From NCBI RefSeq assembly GCF_002135235.1, contig NZ_NEGB01000008.1, positions 58,550 to 122,549 of the forward strand: DNA of 64,000 nucleotides. Reading direction: 5' to 3'. This stretch comes from Acinetobacter silvestris (GTDB lineage: Bacteria; Pseudomonadota; Gammaproteobacteria; Pseudomonadales; Moraxellaceae). The position numbers and the translations under genes were made by a program. The notes under the pieces are model-generated. The model was not told the DNA's origin. It saw only the letters and a list, made by a program, of their open reading frames with translations, and did no database searches. Positions within the stretch are counted from its first letter, which is position 1. Each line of letters opens with the position of its first letter. Below are positions 38,387 to 50,397 of this stretch, piece by piece.

Positions 38387-38392
38387 AGATAT
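38314..38392 (+). repeat. 79-bp direct repeat, copy 2
   Basis: The partner of 35927-36005, 2387 bp away. This copy runs directly into the ATG at 38391, so it also carries the translation-start region of that lipoprotein. It is probably the original setting, copy 1 being a recombined one. Confidence 0.9.
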
Positions 38393-38780
38393 GAATAAGA
38401 GTTTGATGCTGATTTTAACTGCCATATTTGTCAGTGCATGTAGTGATAAAGTACAAGATCAAAAAGAGATGAAAGATGCTACTCAATCAATAAAGACTAA
38501 ACAATCTACTCATGCTGAAAAGAATGATCATACTGAATTTTCATGTGGTCATTTGGATTTTAAGCAAACTTTTGGTTTTAATGAATATTTAGAAGAACCA
38601 AAATGTGACGTATTAGAGAAATTTAATTTAATCTCTTACAAATGTGAAGTTTCAAAAAATGCTTTTGGTGCAGATAGGGATGCAATCTTATTAGAAAATA
38701 AAAAACAAAGAATTTTTATTTATTCTAATTTAAAGGATTGTAATAATGCACTTGAAATACGAAATTCTAATGGGCCTTAA
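38391..38780 (+). CDS. Small lipoprotein, possible immunity protein
   Basis: 129 residues. A short signal peptide ends in lipobox VSAC, so Cys17 should be lipidated. The mature part starts with a charged linker (SDKVQDQKEMKDATQ) and continues as a small domain with several cysteines (FSCGHLDFKQTFGFNEY, KCDVLEKF, YKCEVSK, KDCNNAL). I do not recognise the family. A periplasm-facing lipoprotein at the end of a VgrG-linked cluster suits an immunity role, but this is inference from position. Confidence 0.65.
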   Translation: MNKSLMLILTAIFVSACSDKVQDQKEMKDATQSIKTKQSTHAEKNDHTEFSCGHLDFKQTFGFNEYLEEPKCDVLEKFNLISYKCEVSKNAFGADRDAILLENKKQRIFIYSNLKDCNNALEIRNSNGP

Positions 38781-39048
38781 ATGAAAAATAGTTCATAGAG
38801 TTGTTCGAATTTGATTAACCTATTTACTTCCTTGTTGCGTCATTAGTATTTTATTCAGAGCTGCCATAATCTTTACGTTTATCTAAATTACAATGGATAC
38901 AGTATTTAATAATGACTGTAACCATGATTAATATTGATGTGCTTGAGCTAGTCGCTTATACGGAATTAGCAGTCGAGGTTTTCAGATTAGTAAGTAATAT
39001 TTAAATCTAATTGTTTTGGGCTTTTCATGGGAAAATTGAGCGCAGCAC
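38781..39048. other. Gap between the island and the zinc-uptake genes
   Basis: 268 bases. It contains a 26-codon frame (38924-39004, MINIDVLELVAYTELAVEVF) with no ribosome-binding site; I do not call it. No terminator with a clear T run was found for znuB, which reads toward this gap. Confidence 0.4.
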
Positions 39049-39849
39049 TTAAGCTAATCTTTTTACTTTCTGCACACAAAAAATCACAGCAAATAAAATT
39101 GACATGCATAAGACAATACTTAAGCCTGTTGAAATATTTAAAGCGGCACTGGACCATAAACCAATAGTGATACCACTCTGTGCAACAATAAAAGCAAAAA
39201 TGACCATTTGCTTGGGTGAGTGCGAAAGTAAACGTGCTGTAAGTGCTGGAATCACCAATAAAGCGCCCATCAATAAAGAGCCGACTGCGCGTAAAGCTAA
39301 AACAGTAAATACAGCCAATAGCAACATGAACACTAAACGTTGCCACTTCGCATTCACACCTTCACTAATTGCGATATCAGGATCAATTGCGATTTGAATT
39401 TGAGCCTGCCAGTTTTTATATAAAATCACTAAAGCGATAGCAATGACACTTGCAAAAATAGGTAAGTCAGACCATTCAATAGTGAGTAGATCACCAAATA
39501 AATAACTTAAGAGTTCAGGTCGTAACGCTGGTAAATGTTGAATCAATAATAAACCAGAACACAATAAAGTCGCAGAACAGAGTGCCAATAATGCATCATT
39601 CGGTAAGCGCGGATCATGTAAAACCCATAATACCGCCACCAGTAAAATAGCCGTGAATGTGACACCTATCCAGAGGGGGAGGGCTAATACTGCTGCAAGT
39701 GCCACACCTAATAACGTTCCATGTGCCATCGTGTCAGCAAAAAAAGACATTCGACGCCATAACATTAAACAACCCAGTGGGGCAGTTAGAAACACCAAAA
39801 GTGTTCCCATAATCCATGCCGGTAATAGTAGTTGTAACCATTCCATCAT
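39049..39849 (-). CDS. znuB: Zinc ABC transporter, permease
   Basis: An inner-membrane channel of the ZnuABC zinc importer. 266 residues, about eight helices. The family segment PLGCLMLWRRMSFFADTMAH is near the N terminus and GALLVIPALTARLLSHSPKQ near the middle. It is the last gene of a zur-znuC-znuB run on the minus strand, 3 bases behind znuC. It is expected to be shut off by Zur when zinc is ample. Confidence 0.93.
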   Translation of the reverse strand: MMEWLQLLLPAWIMGTLLVFLTAPLGCLMLWRRMSFFADTMAHGTLLGVALAAVLALPLWIGVTFTAILLVAVLWVLHDPRLPNDALLALCSATLLCSGLLLIQHLPALRPELLSYLFGDLLTIEWSDLPIFASVIAIALVILYKNWQAQIQIAIDPDIAISEGVNAKWQRLVFMLLLAVFTVLALRAVGSLLMGALLVIPALTARLLSHSPKQMVIFAFIVAQSGITIGLWSSAALNISTGLSIVLCMSILFAVIFCVQKVKRLA

Positions 39850-39852
39850 GGC

Positions 39853-40632
39853 TTAAGCTTCCGGTTCAGGGTGAATATGTGGACGAGAATCATGCTGGCA
39901 AGGGGTGGCGGTATCGCCATGCGCGCAATGATTGTGATGATGTTGATAAAGTACGCGTTGTGAACCAAATAAGGCCTGATATTCAGGATGTTGCTGAATA
40001 TTCTCTGGTAGACCACTACAACAAATATGTTTGTTTAAACACACCACACGTTGTGTGCCTTGCATTACCCATTGTAAGTCATGTGAAACAATCAGAATTG
40101 AACAACCGTAGCGCTCAGGAATACTCCGCACATAATCATAAAGTTCAGCTTCAGATTGAATATCCAGACCTTGCATCGGTTCATCGAGTACTAAAACATC
40201 AGGCTGACGTAGTAATGCTCGAGCCAATAAAACCCGTTGCCGTTCTCCGCCTGAAAGTTGTTGCACTTTCGATTCATTTAATTTGGCAATACCAGTATCT
40301 TGAATGATTTCAGCTTTGATGGCTTTATCGCATTTTTCTAAATTGAGTAAATCTTTAACGCGTAAAGGCAGGCTGTGTGAAGGATTGAACTTTTGTGGAA
40401 CGTATGCAAGTTTTAGTTTTTTCTGACTGATGATTTGCCCTGAATTAGGCTTAACAATGCCTAAGAGTACTTTGATCAGGGTTGATTTTCCTGCGCCATT
40501 GGGACCAATGAGCGTGACAATTTCTTTCTCATGCAGGGAGAAATCAACATTTTTGAGAATATCTCGATCATCAATTCGCACATTGATTTTTTCGAGTGCA
40601 ACTAAAACAGGGTCTAAACTTTGTTCGAGCAC
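39853..40632 (-). CDS. znuC: Zinc ABC transporter, ATP-binding protein
   Basis: The ATPase of ZnuABC. Walker A GPNGAGKST, signature LSGGERQR, Walker B VLVLDEPMQGLD and the switch His in IVSHDLQW are all present. The C terminus has a His-rich tail (YQHHHNHCAHGD and HIHPEPEA), common in ZnuC. The frame is open to a TTG at 40641, but that leaves almost no spacing from AGGAA; the GTG at 40632 is better placed. Either start lies inside the 3' end of zur, so the two genes overlap and are coupled. Confidence 0.92.
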   Translation of the reverse strand: MLEQSLDPVLVALEKINVRIDDRDILKNVDFSLHEKEIVTLIGPNGAGKSTLIKVLLGIVKPNSGQIISQKKLKLAYVPQKFNPSHSLPLRVKDLLNLEKCDKAIKAEIIQDTGIAKLNESKVQQLSGGERQRVLLARALLRQPDVLVLDEPMQGLDIQSEAELYDYVRSIPERYGCSILIVSHDLQWVMQGTQRVVCLNKHICCSGLPENIQQHPEYQALFGSQRVLYQHHHNHCAHGDTATPCQHDSRPHIHPEPEA

Positions 40633-41111
40633 GACTGACAAATTCCTGATATTTCAATAATACTGTGATGCGCATTGAATTGGTCAGAAGCTGCGAGATG
40701 GTCGAGTTGCTGAATAAGCCCATGTGCAGAGGCTTCTTTTACGGTATTACATTGTGTACAAATCAAAAATGCAGCTTGATGTCCTTCGCGTGGATGACAG
40801 CAGGGGATATAGGCATTAATAGACGTTAAGCGGTGAATAAAGCCTTTTTCTAATAAAAAGTCTAAAGTTCGATAGACTGTTGGCGGAGCCGCTGGGCGTT
40901 CAGATGCACTTTTGAGTTTTGCTAAAAGATCATAGGCACCGACTGGTCCTGATGCGCTTAAAATCAGTTCAAGCACTTCTTTGCGTAACGGCGTCAATCT
41001 TGCACCCGAGGTTGCACATAAAATCTCTGCTTCTGTAAGACGAGCTTCGACGTTAGGATGATCATGTACGCCGTGTAAAGTTTCATGATGCTCGTGTGAA
41101 CATAAGCTCAT
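40614..41111 (-). CDS. zur: Zinc uptake regulator (Fur family)
   Basis: A zinc-sensing repressor of 165 residues from the ATG at 41111. A longer frame to 41153 exists but adds a non-conserved MRSSLTL extension. The N terminus is His-rich (CSHEHHETLHGVHDHP). The winged helix includes GPVGAYDLLAKLK and PTVYRTLDFLLEKGF. Structural zinc cysteines appear in ICTQC and, at the end, CQSC. It is divergent from znuA with a palindromic operator between them, and it overlaps znuC. Confidence 0.93.
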   Translation of the reverse strand: MSLCSHEHHETLHGVHDHPNVEARLTEAEILCATSGARLTPLRKEVLELILSASGPVGAYDLLAKLKSASERPAAPPTVYRTLDFLLEKGFIHRLTSINAYIPCCHPREGHQAAFLICTQCNTVKEASAHGLIQQLDHLAASDQFNAHHSIIEISGICQSCSNKV

Positions 41112-41208
41112 AGCAGACCTCAAGAGTTCTTTTAATGTAAGAGACGATCGCAAATATTAACATGAAGGCTCGCCATCTTACGAATAGCATAGGTATTTTT
41201 TAACTTGT

Positions 41209-41221
41209 GTTATACTATAAC
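41209..41221. promoter_or_regulatory. Candidate Zur box
   Basis: GTTATACTATAAC is a perfect 13-base palindrome that matches the core of the known Zur consensus (TGTTATANTATAACA). It lies 29 bases before the znuA ATG and about 97 before zur, well placed to repress both. Confidence 0.8.
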
Positions 41222-41249
41222 GCTAAATTCATCTTGGTAATCTATTCTC

Positions 41250-42092
41250 ATGTCCCGCTTTGTTGTGTTTTTCTTGAGCGTTATTTGTATGAGTGCCAGT
41301 TGGGCGCAAGCTCCCTTGGTGGTATCGACTCATCCCATATATTTGATTGCAAAAAAGATCACGCAAGGAATAGAAGAGCCGCAACTATTATTGGAACATC
41401 AAACGGGTCATGATGTGCAACTTACACCTGCACATCGTAAAATGATTCAAGATGCTTCTTTGCTGATTTGGTTGGGTAAAGAACATGAAGCACCTTTAGA
41501 AAAAGTGTTAGCAGACAATAATAAAGCGATTTCAATATTGAAATCTGGGATTCTCCAGCCCTTACCTTTAAGAAATACACGAGGGATTGCACTAAAAGAT
41601 ACCATTGATACGCATGTGTGGTTAGATCCAAATAATGCTGTACGTATTGGTTTCTTTATTGCAGCTTTACGCTCTCAACAACATCCTGAAAATAAAGCAG
41701 CTTATTGGAATAATGCCAATAATTTTGCGAAAGAATTAAAAGTGGCATCTCAGCAATATAGTGGTATAGGTGCGGCTCGACCGTATTGGGCTTTTCATGA
41801 TGCCTATCAATATTTAGAGCGGCCATTGAATTTAAAATTTGCCGGTGCTTTAACGGATGATCCACATATTGCGCCTACGGTGGCACAAATTAAATACCTT
41901 AATGAGACACGCCCATATCGTAAAATGTGTTTGTTGGCTGAGGTGAGCGCCAATCCAAGTCAGTATCGAAAATTGGGTGATTTATCCTTCCAATCGGTAG
42001 ATGAGAGTTTGGCTCAACAGCAAGATTTCGTCGTGGCATGGCAAACTTTAGCCAAAGAAATTCGGACTTGTGTACTTAGTGCACAAAAGTAA
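41250..42092 (+). CDS. znuA: Zinc ABC transporter, periplasmic binding protein
   Basis: Captures zinc in the periplasm for ZnuBC. 280 residues with a signal peptide ending in ASWAQA. Cluster A-I family features: STHPIYLIAKKIT, HVWLDPNNA and HDAYQYLE, supplying metal-site histidines. The long His-rich loop of E. coli ZnuA is absent, so the protein is on the short side. The divergent zur-znuC-znuB run completes the system. Confidence 0.93.
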   Translation: MSRFVVFFLSVICMSASWAQAPLVVSTHPIYLIAKKITQGIEEPQLLLEHQTGHDVQLTPAHRKMIQDASLLIWLGKEHEAPLEKVLADNNKAISILKSGILQPLPLRNTRGIALKDTIDTHVWLDPNNAVRIGFFIAALRSQQHPENKAAYWNNANNFAKELKVASQQYSGIGAARPYWAFHDAYQYLERPLNLKFAGALTDDPHIAPTVAQIKYLNETRPYRKMCLLAEVSANPSQYRKLGDLSFQSVDESLAQQQDFVVAWQTLAKEIRTCVLSAQK

Positions 42093-42170
42093 TGCAAAAA
42101 ATAAGCAACAATTGTACATATCAAAAGCAACACACCTATCGAAAAAAAATCGACTAAGGTCGGGAAAAGA

Positions 42171-42199
42171 TTGCAAGTTCAGGGGGGGAACTCTATAAT
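42171..42199 (+). promoter_or_regulatory. Sigma70-type promoter of the atp operon
   Basis: TTGCAA (42171-42176), 17 bases, then a perfect TATAAT (42194-42199). The spacer is G-rich. It lies 64 bases before atpI and after a gene-free stretch, so it is the natural start of the ATP synthase transcript. Confidence 0.8.
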
Positions 42200-42262
42200 G
42201 CCTGCGATTAAAAACGATCATCAGCTAAACTTGTCAAGCATTAATGCTGTGAGTGGATAAAA

Positions 42263-42661
42263 ATGAGCCGAACTAGTCGCTTGATTGACCGACGATTAGC
42301 GAAAGCTTTGGTCTTCTTACAAGCCATAATGATACCTGTTTCAGCCTTGATAGCGTGGGTCTTGAAAGACTCGACTGCGGCTCTCAGTGCAGCATTAGGT
42401 GCATTTGTATGTTGGCTTGCCAGTTGTTATTTTTCTTGGCAGTCGTTCCGAGCAGCAGGCGCGAGAGCTTCTAGAGATGTTCTTTCGAACATGTATAGAG
42501 GTTTAATGGGCAAATTTGCAATTATGATCGTTGGTTTCATTTTAATTTTAAGCAATGTTCAACCGTTATCTCCGGTAGCATTGTTTTGTGGTTTTATACT
42601 TGTACAAACGATGACGTGGGTTGCTCCTTTTTGGGTGTCACGTCAACAAAAACAAGTTTAA
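42263..42661 (+). CDS. atpI: ATP synthase protein I
   Basis: A small inner-membrane protein of 132 residues with four helices. It is encoded first in the atp operon and is thought to help c-ring assembly and magnesium handling. Sequence is weakly conserved; the call rests on position, length and the helices (VLKDSTAALSAALGAFVCW). Start ATG at 42263. Confidence 0.88.
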   Translation: MSRTSRLIDRRLAKALVFLQAIMIPVSALIAWVLKDSTAALSAALGAFVCWLASCYFSWQSFRAAGARASRDVLSNMYRGLMGKFAIMIVGFILILSNVQPLSPVALFCGFILVQTMTWVAPFWVSRQQKQV

Positions 42662-42758
42662 ACGCAGCAGAATTGAAAATTTTTTTGAGGAAAACGAGAT
42701 ATCATGCAGCACGCGATATTCGTTGACTCTTTTAGTATTTGACATTGACCAGGTGTGA

Positions 42759-43637
<879 letters not shown>

Positions 43638-43688
43638 TGGTATTGCCTAACTATCAGCTGATGGTTGGGTACAGTTTTTTAAACTTAA

Positions 43689-43973
<285 letters not shown>

Positions 43974-44011
43974 TCAGCTTAATTCCTAAATTAAACTATT
44001 GAGGAATAGCA

Positions 44012-44482
44012 ATGAATATTAACCTCACATTGATTGGTCAAGCGATTTCATTTGCGATTTTTGTCGCATTTTGTATGAAATTTGTATGGCCACCACTAAT
44101 CAATGCGATTAGTGAGCGTCAGCGTCGCATCGCTGACGGCTTAAATGCTGCTGAAAAAGCGAAAGCTGATCTTGCTGATGCGCAAGCACAAGTTAAGCAA
44201 GAAATCGATGCAGCAAAAGCACAAGCGGCTCAATTGATCGAACAAGCGAACCGCCGTGCGGCTCAATTGGTCGAAGAAGCGCGTACCCAAGCATCTGCAG
44301 AAGGTGAGCGTATTCGTCAACAGGCTAAAGAAGCTGTTGATCAAGACATCAATACAGCTCGTGAAGAATTACGTCAACAAGTTGCTGCCTTGGCAGTTGC
44401 TGGTGCAGAAAAAATTCTGAACCAACAAGTTGATGCAGAAGCTCACAATGCCATGCTTAATCAGCTGGCTGCTAAACTATAA
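44012..44482 (+). CDS. atpF: ATP synthase Fo subunit b
   Basis: The peripheral stalk. 156 residues: one N-terminal membrane helix ([20 protein letters not shown]) and a long Ala/Gln-rich coiled coil to the C terminus. Start ATG with TTGAGGA upstream. Confidence 0.96.
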   Translation: MNINLTLIGQAISFAIFVAFCMKFVWPPLINAISERQRRIADGLNAAEKAKADLADAQAQVKQEIDAAKAQAAQLIEQANRRAAQLVEEARTQASAEGERIRQQAKEAVDQDINTAREELRQQVAALAVAGAEKILNQQVDAEAHNAMLNQLAAKL

Positions 44483-44494
44483 GCGAGGCGAAAC

Positions 44495-45031
44495 ATGGCT
44501 GAACTCTTGACGTTGGCACGCCCGTACGCTAAAGCAGCATTTGCTTACGCATCTGAGCATAATGCAACTGACGATTGGTCAAATGCATTACAAATGCTTA
44601 GTGCTGCGGTGCAAGACGAAGCATTTTCCGCTTATTTAAATCGTCCTGAGCTTACTCCTGCTGAGCAGGTAAGTCTTTTTGCGAAAGTATTAGGTGAACA
44701 GTCTTCTGTTACTGTGTCAAACTTTTTGACATTGCTTGCAGAAAATGGCCGTTTGGCTCTGTTACCTGAAATTGACGCAGAATACGAACAGCTCAAATCA
44801 CAAAATAACAACACTGTAGATGTTGTTATTGAATCTGCATTTCCACTTGATTCAGTTCAAGAACAGAAATTAGCGCATGCGTTGGAAAAACGCTTGAACT
44901 CTGCTGTTAAGGTATCTGTAGAAGTGAATCCTGCGTTAATCGCAGGTGTAGTTATTCGTGCAGGCGATCAAGTGATAGATGACTCTGCGCTTAACAAGCT
45001 TGAAAAAATGCGGACTCGCCTTCTTGCGTAA
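44495..45031 (+). CDS. atpH: ATP synthase F1 subunit delta
   Basis: Joins the b-subunit stalk to the top of F1. 178 residues. The N-terminal helical domain starts [13 protein letters not shown], and the C-terminal part has the family segment [20 protein letters not shown]. It starts 12 bases after atpF. Confidence 0.96.
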   Translation: MAELLTLARPYAKAAFAYASEHNATDDWSNALQMLSAAVQDEAFSAYLNRPELTPAEQVSLFAKVLGEQSSVTVSNFLTLLAENGRLALLPEIDAEYEQLKSQNNNTVDVVIESAFPLDSVQEQKLAHALEKRLNSAVKVSVEVNPALIAGVVIRAGDQVIDDSALNKLEKMRTRLLA

Positions 45032-45074
45032 TAGCGTAGAAGACTGAACTAATTAAAGATTGAGGTATAGCGCA

Positions 45075-46619
45075 ATGCAACAACTGAATCCATCCGAGAT
45101 CAGTGCGCTCATTAAACAGCGTATCGGCGATCTGGACACCAGCGCGACCGCTAAGAACGAAGGGACCATTGTTATGGTTTCCGACGGTATTGTGCGTATT
45201 CACGGCCTTGCTGATGCAATGTACGGTGAAATGATCGAATTCGACGGCGGCTTATTTGGTATGGCACTGAACCTAGAACAGGATTCAGTGGGCGTCGTTG
45301 TTTTAGGTAACTACTTAAGCCTTCAAGAAGGCCAAAAAGCGCGTTGCACAGGTCGTGTATTAGAAGTTCCGGTTGGTCCAGAACTTTTAGGCCGTGTGGT
45401 AGATGCTTTAGGTAACCCAATTGATGGTAAAGGCCCAATTGATGCAAAATTAACTGATGCTGTTGAAAAAGTAGCACCAGGTGTAATTTGGCGTCAATCA
45501 GTGGATCAACCTGTACAAACTGGTTATAAATCAGTAGATACAATGATCCCTGTAGGCCGTGGTCAGCGTGAGTTGATCATTGGTGACCGTCAGACTGGTA
45601 AAACAGCAATGGCGATCGATGCGATCATCGCTCAGAAAAACTCTGGCATTAAATGTGTATACGTAGCAATTGGTCAAAAACAATCGACTATCGCTAACGT
45701 AGTGCGCAAGCTAGAAGAAACTGGTGCTATGGCGTATACCACTGTTGTCGCTGCTGGTGCAGCCGATCCAGCAGCAATGCTGTATTTGGCTCCGTATTCT
45801 GGCTGTACAATGGGCGAATACTACCGTGACCGCGGTGAAGATGCGTTAATCATTTATGATGACTTGTCTAAGCAAGCTGTTGCGTATCGTCAAATTTCAT
45901 TGCTTTTACGTCGTCCACCAGGTCGTGAAGCATATCCTGGTGACGTATTCTATTTACACTCACGTTTACTTGAACGTGCTTCACGTGTATCTGCTGACTA
46001 CGTTGAGAAATTTACTAACGGTGAAGTTAAAGGCCAAACTGGTTCATTAACTGCATTGCCGATTATTGAAACTCAAGCCGGTGACGTATCTGCATTTGTA
46101 CCAACGAACGTAATTTCGATTACAGATGGTCAGATCTTCCTAGAAACATCATTATTCAACGCAGGTATTCGTCCTGCTGTGAACGCGGGTATCTCTGTAT
46201 CTCGTGTTGGTGGTTCTGCACAAACCAAGATCATCAAAAAATTGTCTGGTGGTATCCGTACTGCTCTAGCGCAATACCGTGAATTGGCAGCATTTGCTCA
46301 GTTCGCTTCTGATCTTGATGAAGCAACGCGTAAGCAACTTGAACATGGTCAACGTGTAACTGAATTAATGAAGCAAAAACAATATGCTCCATATTCAATT
46401 GCTGATCAAGCTGTTTCAATTTATGCATCTAACGAAGGTTATATGACTGACGTTGAAGTGAAGAAAATTGTAGACTTTGATGCTGCACTTGTTTCTTACT
46501 TCCGTGCTGAACATGCTGCGTTAATGCAAAATATCGATGAAACTGGTAACTATACTAAAGACATCGAAGCTGAATTCAAAGCCGGTATTGAGAGCTTTAA
46601 AGCGACTCAAACTTACTAA
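45075..46619 (+). CDS. atpA: ATP synthase F1 subunit alpha
   Basis: A nucleotide-binding, non-catalytic subunit. 514 residues from the ATG at 45075, preceded by TTGAGG; a TTG at 45060 is in frame but overlaps that site. The P-loop GDRQTGKT is at 170-177, and the family signature [13 protein letters not shown] is near residue 370. Confidence 0.97.
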   Translation: MQQLNPSEISALIKQRIGDLDTSATAKNEGTIVMVSDGIVRIHGLADAMYGEMIEFDGGLFGMALNLEQDSVGVVVLGNYLSLQEGQKARCTGRVLEVPVGPELLGRVVDALGNPIDGKGPIDAKLTDAVEKVAPGVIWRQSVDQPVQTGYKSVDTMIPVGRGQRELIIGDRQTGKTAMAIDAIIAQKNSGIKCVYVAIGQKQSTIANVVRKLEETGAMAYTTVVAAGAADPAAMLYLAPYSGCTMGEYYRDRGEDALIIYDDLSKQAVAYRQISLLLRRPPGREAYPGDVFYLHSRLLERASRVSADYVEKFTNGEVKGQTGSLTALPIIETQAGDVSAFVPTNVISITDGQIFLETSLFNAGIRPAVNAGISVSRVGGSAQTKIIKKLSGGIRTALAQYRELAAFAQFASDLDEATRKQLEHGQRVTELMKQKQYAPYSIADQAVSIYASNEGYMTDVEVKKIVDFDAALVSYFRAEHAALMQNIDETGNYTKDIEAEFKAGIESFKATQTY

Positions 46620-46695
46620 GTTCAACTTGGTTAAGTTTGGTTCACGGATCAACCTTCGGAGGCTTGAAAGAGCCTTCGAATACTAGGTTAAGCGT

Positions 46696-47565
46696 ATGGC
46701 AAATTTAAAAGAAATTCGCGCCAAAGTAGCTAGTATCAAGAGCACGCAAAAGATTACTCGAGCGATGCAAATGGTAGCTGCTTCTAAAATGCGTCGTGCG
46801 CAAGAGCGCATGGCTCAAGGCCGTCCGTATGCCGAAAATATGCACCGTGTAATTGCTCACTTAGTACAAGCGAATCCTGAATACAAACATCGTTATATGG
46901 TTGAACGTCCTGTTAAGCGCGTTGGCTATATCATTGTTTCTTCAGATCGTGGTTTGGCAGGTGGTTTAAACATTAACTTGTTTAAGAAAACTGTTAAGCA
47001 CGTACAACAGCAACAAGAGCAGTCAATTGAAGTTCAATTTGCTTTAATTGGTCAAAAAGCGGTTTCGTTTTTTAAAAACTACGGCGGTAAAGTACTTGGT
47101 GCAACGACGAATGTCGGTGACTCTCCAAGTCTTGAACAGTTATCTGGTTCTGTACAAGTGATGTTAGATGCTTATGATAAAGGCGAGTTAGATCGTATTT
47201 ATCTTGTGTCAAACGGCTTTGTTAATGCCATGACTCAAAATCAAAAAGTTGAACAACTCGTTCCTTTAGCTGCTGCTGAAGAAGGCGAGAGTCTGAATCG
47301 TTCTTACGGTTGGGATTACTTATATGAGCCAGAAGCTGAACAGCTTTTAAATGGCTTATTGGTTCGCTATATCGAGTCTGTGGTGTATCAAGGTGTGATT
47401 GAAAACATCGCATGTGAGCAATCTGCACGTATGGTCGCTATGAAAGCAGCGACTGATAATGCAGGTGATATCATTAAGAGCCTACAACTTATTTATAACA
47501 AGCTGCGTCAAGCCGCGATTACTCAGGAAATTTCTGAGATCGTTGGTGGTGCCGCTGCCGTTTAA
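46696..47565 (+). CDS. atpG: ATP synthase F1 subunit gamma
   Basis: The central rotor shaft. 289 residues. The N-terminal coiled coil reads [20 protein letters not shown] and the C-terminal helix ends [20 protein letters not shown], both diagnostic. A short hairpin-like GC patch lies in the 76-base gap after atpA, without a T run. Confidence 0.97.
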   Translation: MANLKEIRAKVASIKSTQKITRAMQMVAASKMRRAQERMAQGRPYAENMHRVIAHLVQANPEYKHRYMVERPVKRVGYIIVSSDRGLAGGLNINLFKKTVKHVQQQQEQSIEVQFALIGQKAVSFFKNYGGKVLGATTNVGDSPSLEQLSGSVQVMLDAYDKGELDRIYLVSNGFVNAMTQNQKVEQLVPLAAAEEGESLNRSYGWDYLYEPEAEQLLNGLLVRYIESVVYQGVIENIACEQSARMVAMKAATDNAGDIIKSLQLIYNKLRQAAITQEISEIVGGAAAV

Positions 47566-47576
47566 CATTATTTTGA

Positions 47577-48986
<1,410 letters not shown>

Positions 48987-49013
48987 TTAGCGACTCTAAT
49001 TTAGGAGATTCTC

Positions 49014-49433
49014 ATGGCGACTATGCAATGTGATGTTGTAAGTGTAAAAGAGTCGTTGTACTCAGGCACTGTAACGATGCTAATTGCAAAAGGTGCAGGC
49101 GGTGAGTTGGGTATTATGCCTGGCCATGCTCCGCTTGTAACTTTGCTTCAACCGGGCGCAATTCGTGTTCTGTTGGAAAACGGTACAGAAGAGTTAATCT
49201 ATGTATCTGGTGGTGTTCTAGAAGTTCAACCGCATGTCATCACGGTTCTTGCAGATACTGCAGTCCGTGCTGAAAACTTAGATGAAGCTGCAATTTTAGA
49301 AGCGCGTAAAAATGCTGAAACTTTGCTTGCAAATCAAAAGAGCGATTTGGACTCAGCTGCTGCGCTTGCTGCTTTGGCAGAAACGGCTGCACAGTTGGAA
49401 ACGATCCGCAAAATCAAGAACCGCGCTCAATAA
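49014..49433 (+). CDS. atpC: ATP synthase F1 subunit epsilon
   Basis: A regulatory rotor subunit. 139 residues. The N-terminal beta-sandwich begins MQCDVVSVKESLYSG with GELGIMPGHAPLVT, and a C-terminal helical hairpin can inhibit hydrolysis. It is the last gene of the operon; a terminator follows after 20 bases. Confidence 0.96.
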   Translation: MATMQCDVVSVKESLYSGTVTMLIAKGAGGELGIMPGHAPLVTLLQPGAIRVLLENGTEELIYVSGGVLEVQPHVITVLADTAVRAENLDEAAILEARKNAETLLANQKSDLDSAAALAALAETAAQLETIRKIKNRAQ

Positions 49434-49453
49434 GGGACGGTTCGAGATTGAAG

Positions 49454-49480
49454 AAGCCACCGAAAGGTGGCTTTTTTTAT
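49454..49480 (+). terminator. Terminator of the atp operon
   Basis: A perfect 8-bp stem (49454-49461 with 49466-49473) closed by a GAAA tetraloop, then T's. Confidence 0.92.
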
Positions 49481-49643
49481 TGATTTTTTTCTATTGGATG
49501 ATGATGAGGAATAAGCCATTACGAATTAAAAATCATGCTAAACACCGCATTTTTTAATTTCGTAAACTACGGCTAAAGTTATATATTGGCTTGCTATTTT
49601 TTAGCATAATCTGAATAAACTGATTTTTAATATAAGTAGAGTG

Positions 49644-49949
49644 ATGATGAAGCTCATCGAACACGAACCACATTTCTGGGAACTTTATCAACATAATGAT
49701 CATTATTATCTAGGTATTGCTGTAGATATGAGTTCGGTGGTTTCTTGTTGGGACTTGGTTTTATCAGCACAGGAGATCTTAGACTATCAAAATATAGGCC
49801 GTGACAGCATCAAGGACTTGGCTCAACAGATTATTGATGCCGCTTATAAAGGCGATTTTTCAATGATGGAAAGCCGTGTCGCAACACCACAGGTAAAAGA
49901 AATGATGCAAGCGACGTATACAGTTTGGCGAATCAATCAAAATTCATAA
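49644..49949 (+). CDS. Hypothetical protein, about 101 residues
   Basis: A small soluble protein beginning MMKLIEHEPHFWELYQHNDH. The pattern of a beta-rich first half (YYLGIAVDMSSVVSCWDLVL) and helical second half looks like a real coding gene with normal codon use. I do not recognise a family. The start is one of ATG 49644 or 49647 (or GTG 49641). It converges with the kinase-like gene, 4 bases apart. Confidence 0.7.
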   Translation: MMKLIEHEPHFWELYQHNDHYYLGIAVDMSSVVSCWDLVLSAQEILDYQNIGRDSIKDLAQQIIDAAYKGDFSMMESRVATPQVKEMMQATYTVWRINQNS

Positions 49950-49953
49950 TCAT

Positions 49954-50397
49954 TTATACAGATATGGGGTGAATGGAAAATTTACCATTATCAATAATAT
50001 TGACCTGAAAAACCTCATCGAATCCTTCAGTTGAGCTGGGTTGCTCTAATTTCTTATAAGTTGCTCGAATGCCTATTTCTGGAATATTGGCTTTGCCTTG
50101 TCGCTGACTATTTCGTATTAAAGTACTGTTCAAATCTGTTGTAAAATAATAAGAAATTACTTCAAAACCGGCATCTTTAGCGCGTTGAATATAACGAGCG
50201 CGCGCTTCTTTGGTAGGGTTGGTATTATCAATTACCATTTTAGTTTTAGAGACTAAGGCTGCTTCAAATATTATATTTTCCCGATGGCGAGTTTTTAACA
50301 TATCCAAGTTGATGCGCAAATGGCTGTGATAAAAATAGTGTTGATAAAAAGTTGATTTCCCCGATGCTTGAACACCTGTAAAAATTATCAGTTGCAT
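49954..50397 (-). CDS. P-loop kinase-like ATPase (AAA_33 type)
   Basis: 147 residues. Walker A GVQASGKST is at 8-16, followed by a lid region with INLDMLKTRHRENI and the phosphate-site motif VIDNTNPTKEAR. This is the pattern of polynucleotide-kinase-like or zeta-toxin-like small kinases in the AAA_33 family. Substrate unknown. There is no antitoxin partner beside it, so I do not call it a toxin. Confidence 0.8.
   Translation of the reverse strand: MQLIIFTGVQASGKSTFYQHYFYHSHLRINLDMLKTRHRENIIFEAALVSKTKMVIDNTNPTKEARARYIQRAKDAGFEVISYYFTTDLNSTLIRNSQRQGKANIPEIGIRATYKKLEQPSSTEGFDEVFQVNIIDNGKFSIHPISV

Noticed and set aside
38924..39004. 26-codon frame in the gap before znuB
   Set aside because: Too short, with no ribosome-binding site and no match I can name.
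39816..40307. 163-codon plus-strand frame opposite znuB/znuC
   Set aside because: Antisense shadow; the znuC motifs on the other strand are complete.
45172..45543. 123-codon minus-strand frame opposite atpA
   Set aside because: Mirror of atpA codon use; Leu/His-rich translation typical of antisense frames.
49312..49557. Plus-strand frame starting inside atpC and crossing its terminator
   Set aside because: It is a shifted frame of atpC that continues through the terminator hairpin.
49954..50397. Zeta-toxin-like kinase as half of a toxin-antitoxin pair
   Set aside because: The neighbour at 49644 is convergent, not an upstream co-transcribed antitoxin, and the kinase motifs also fit harmless small kinases.
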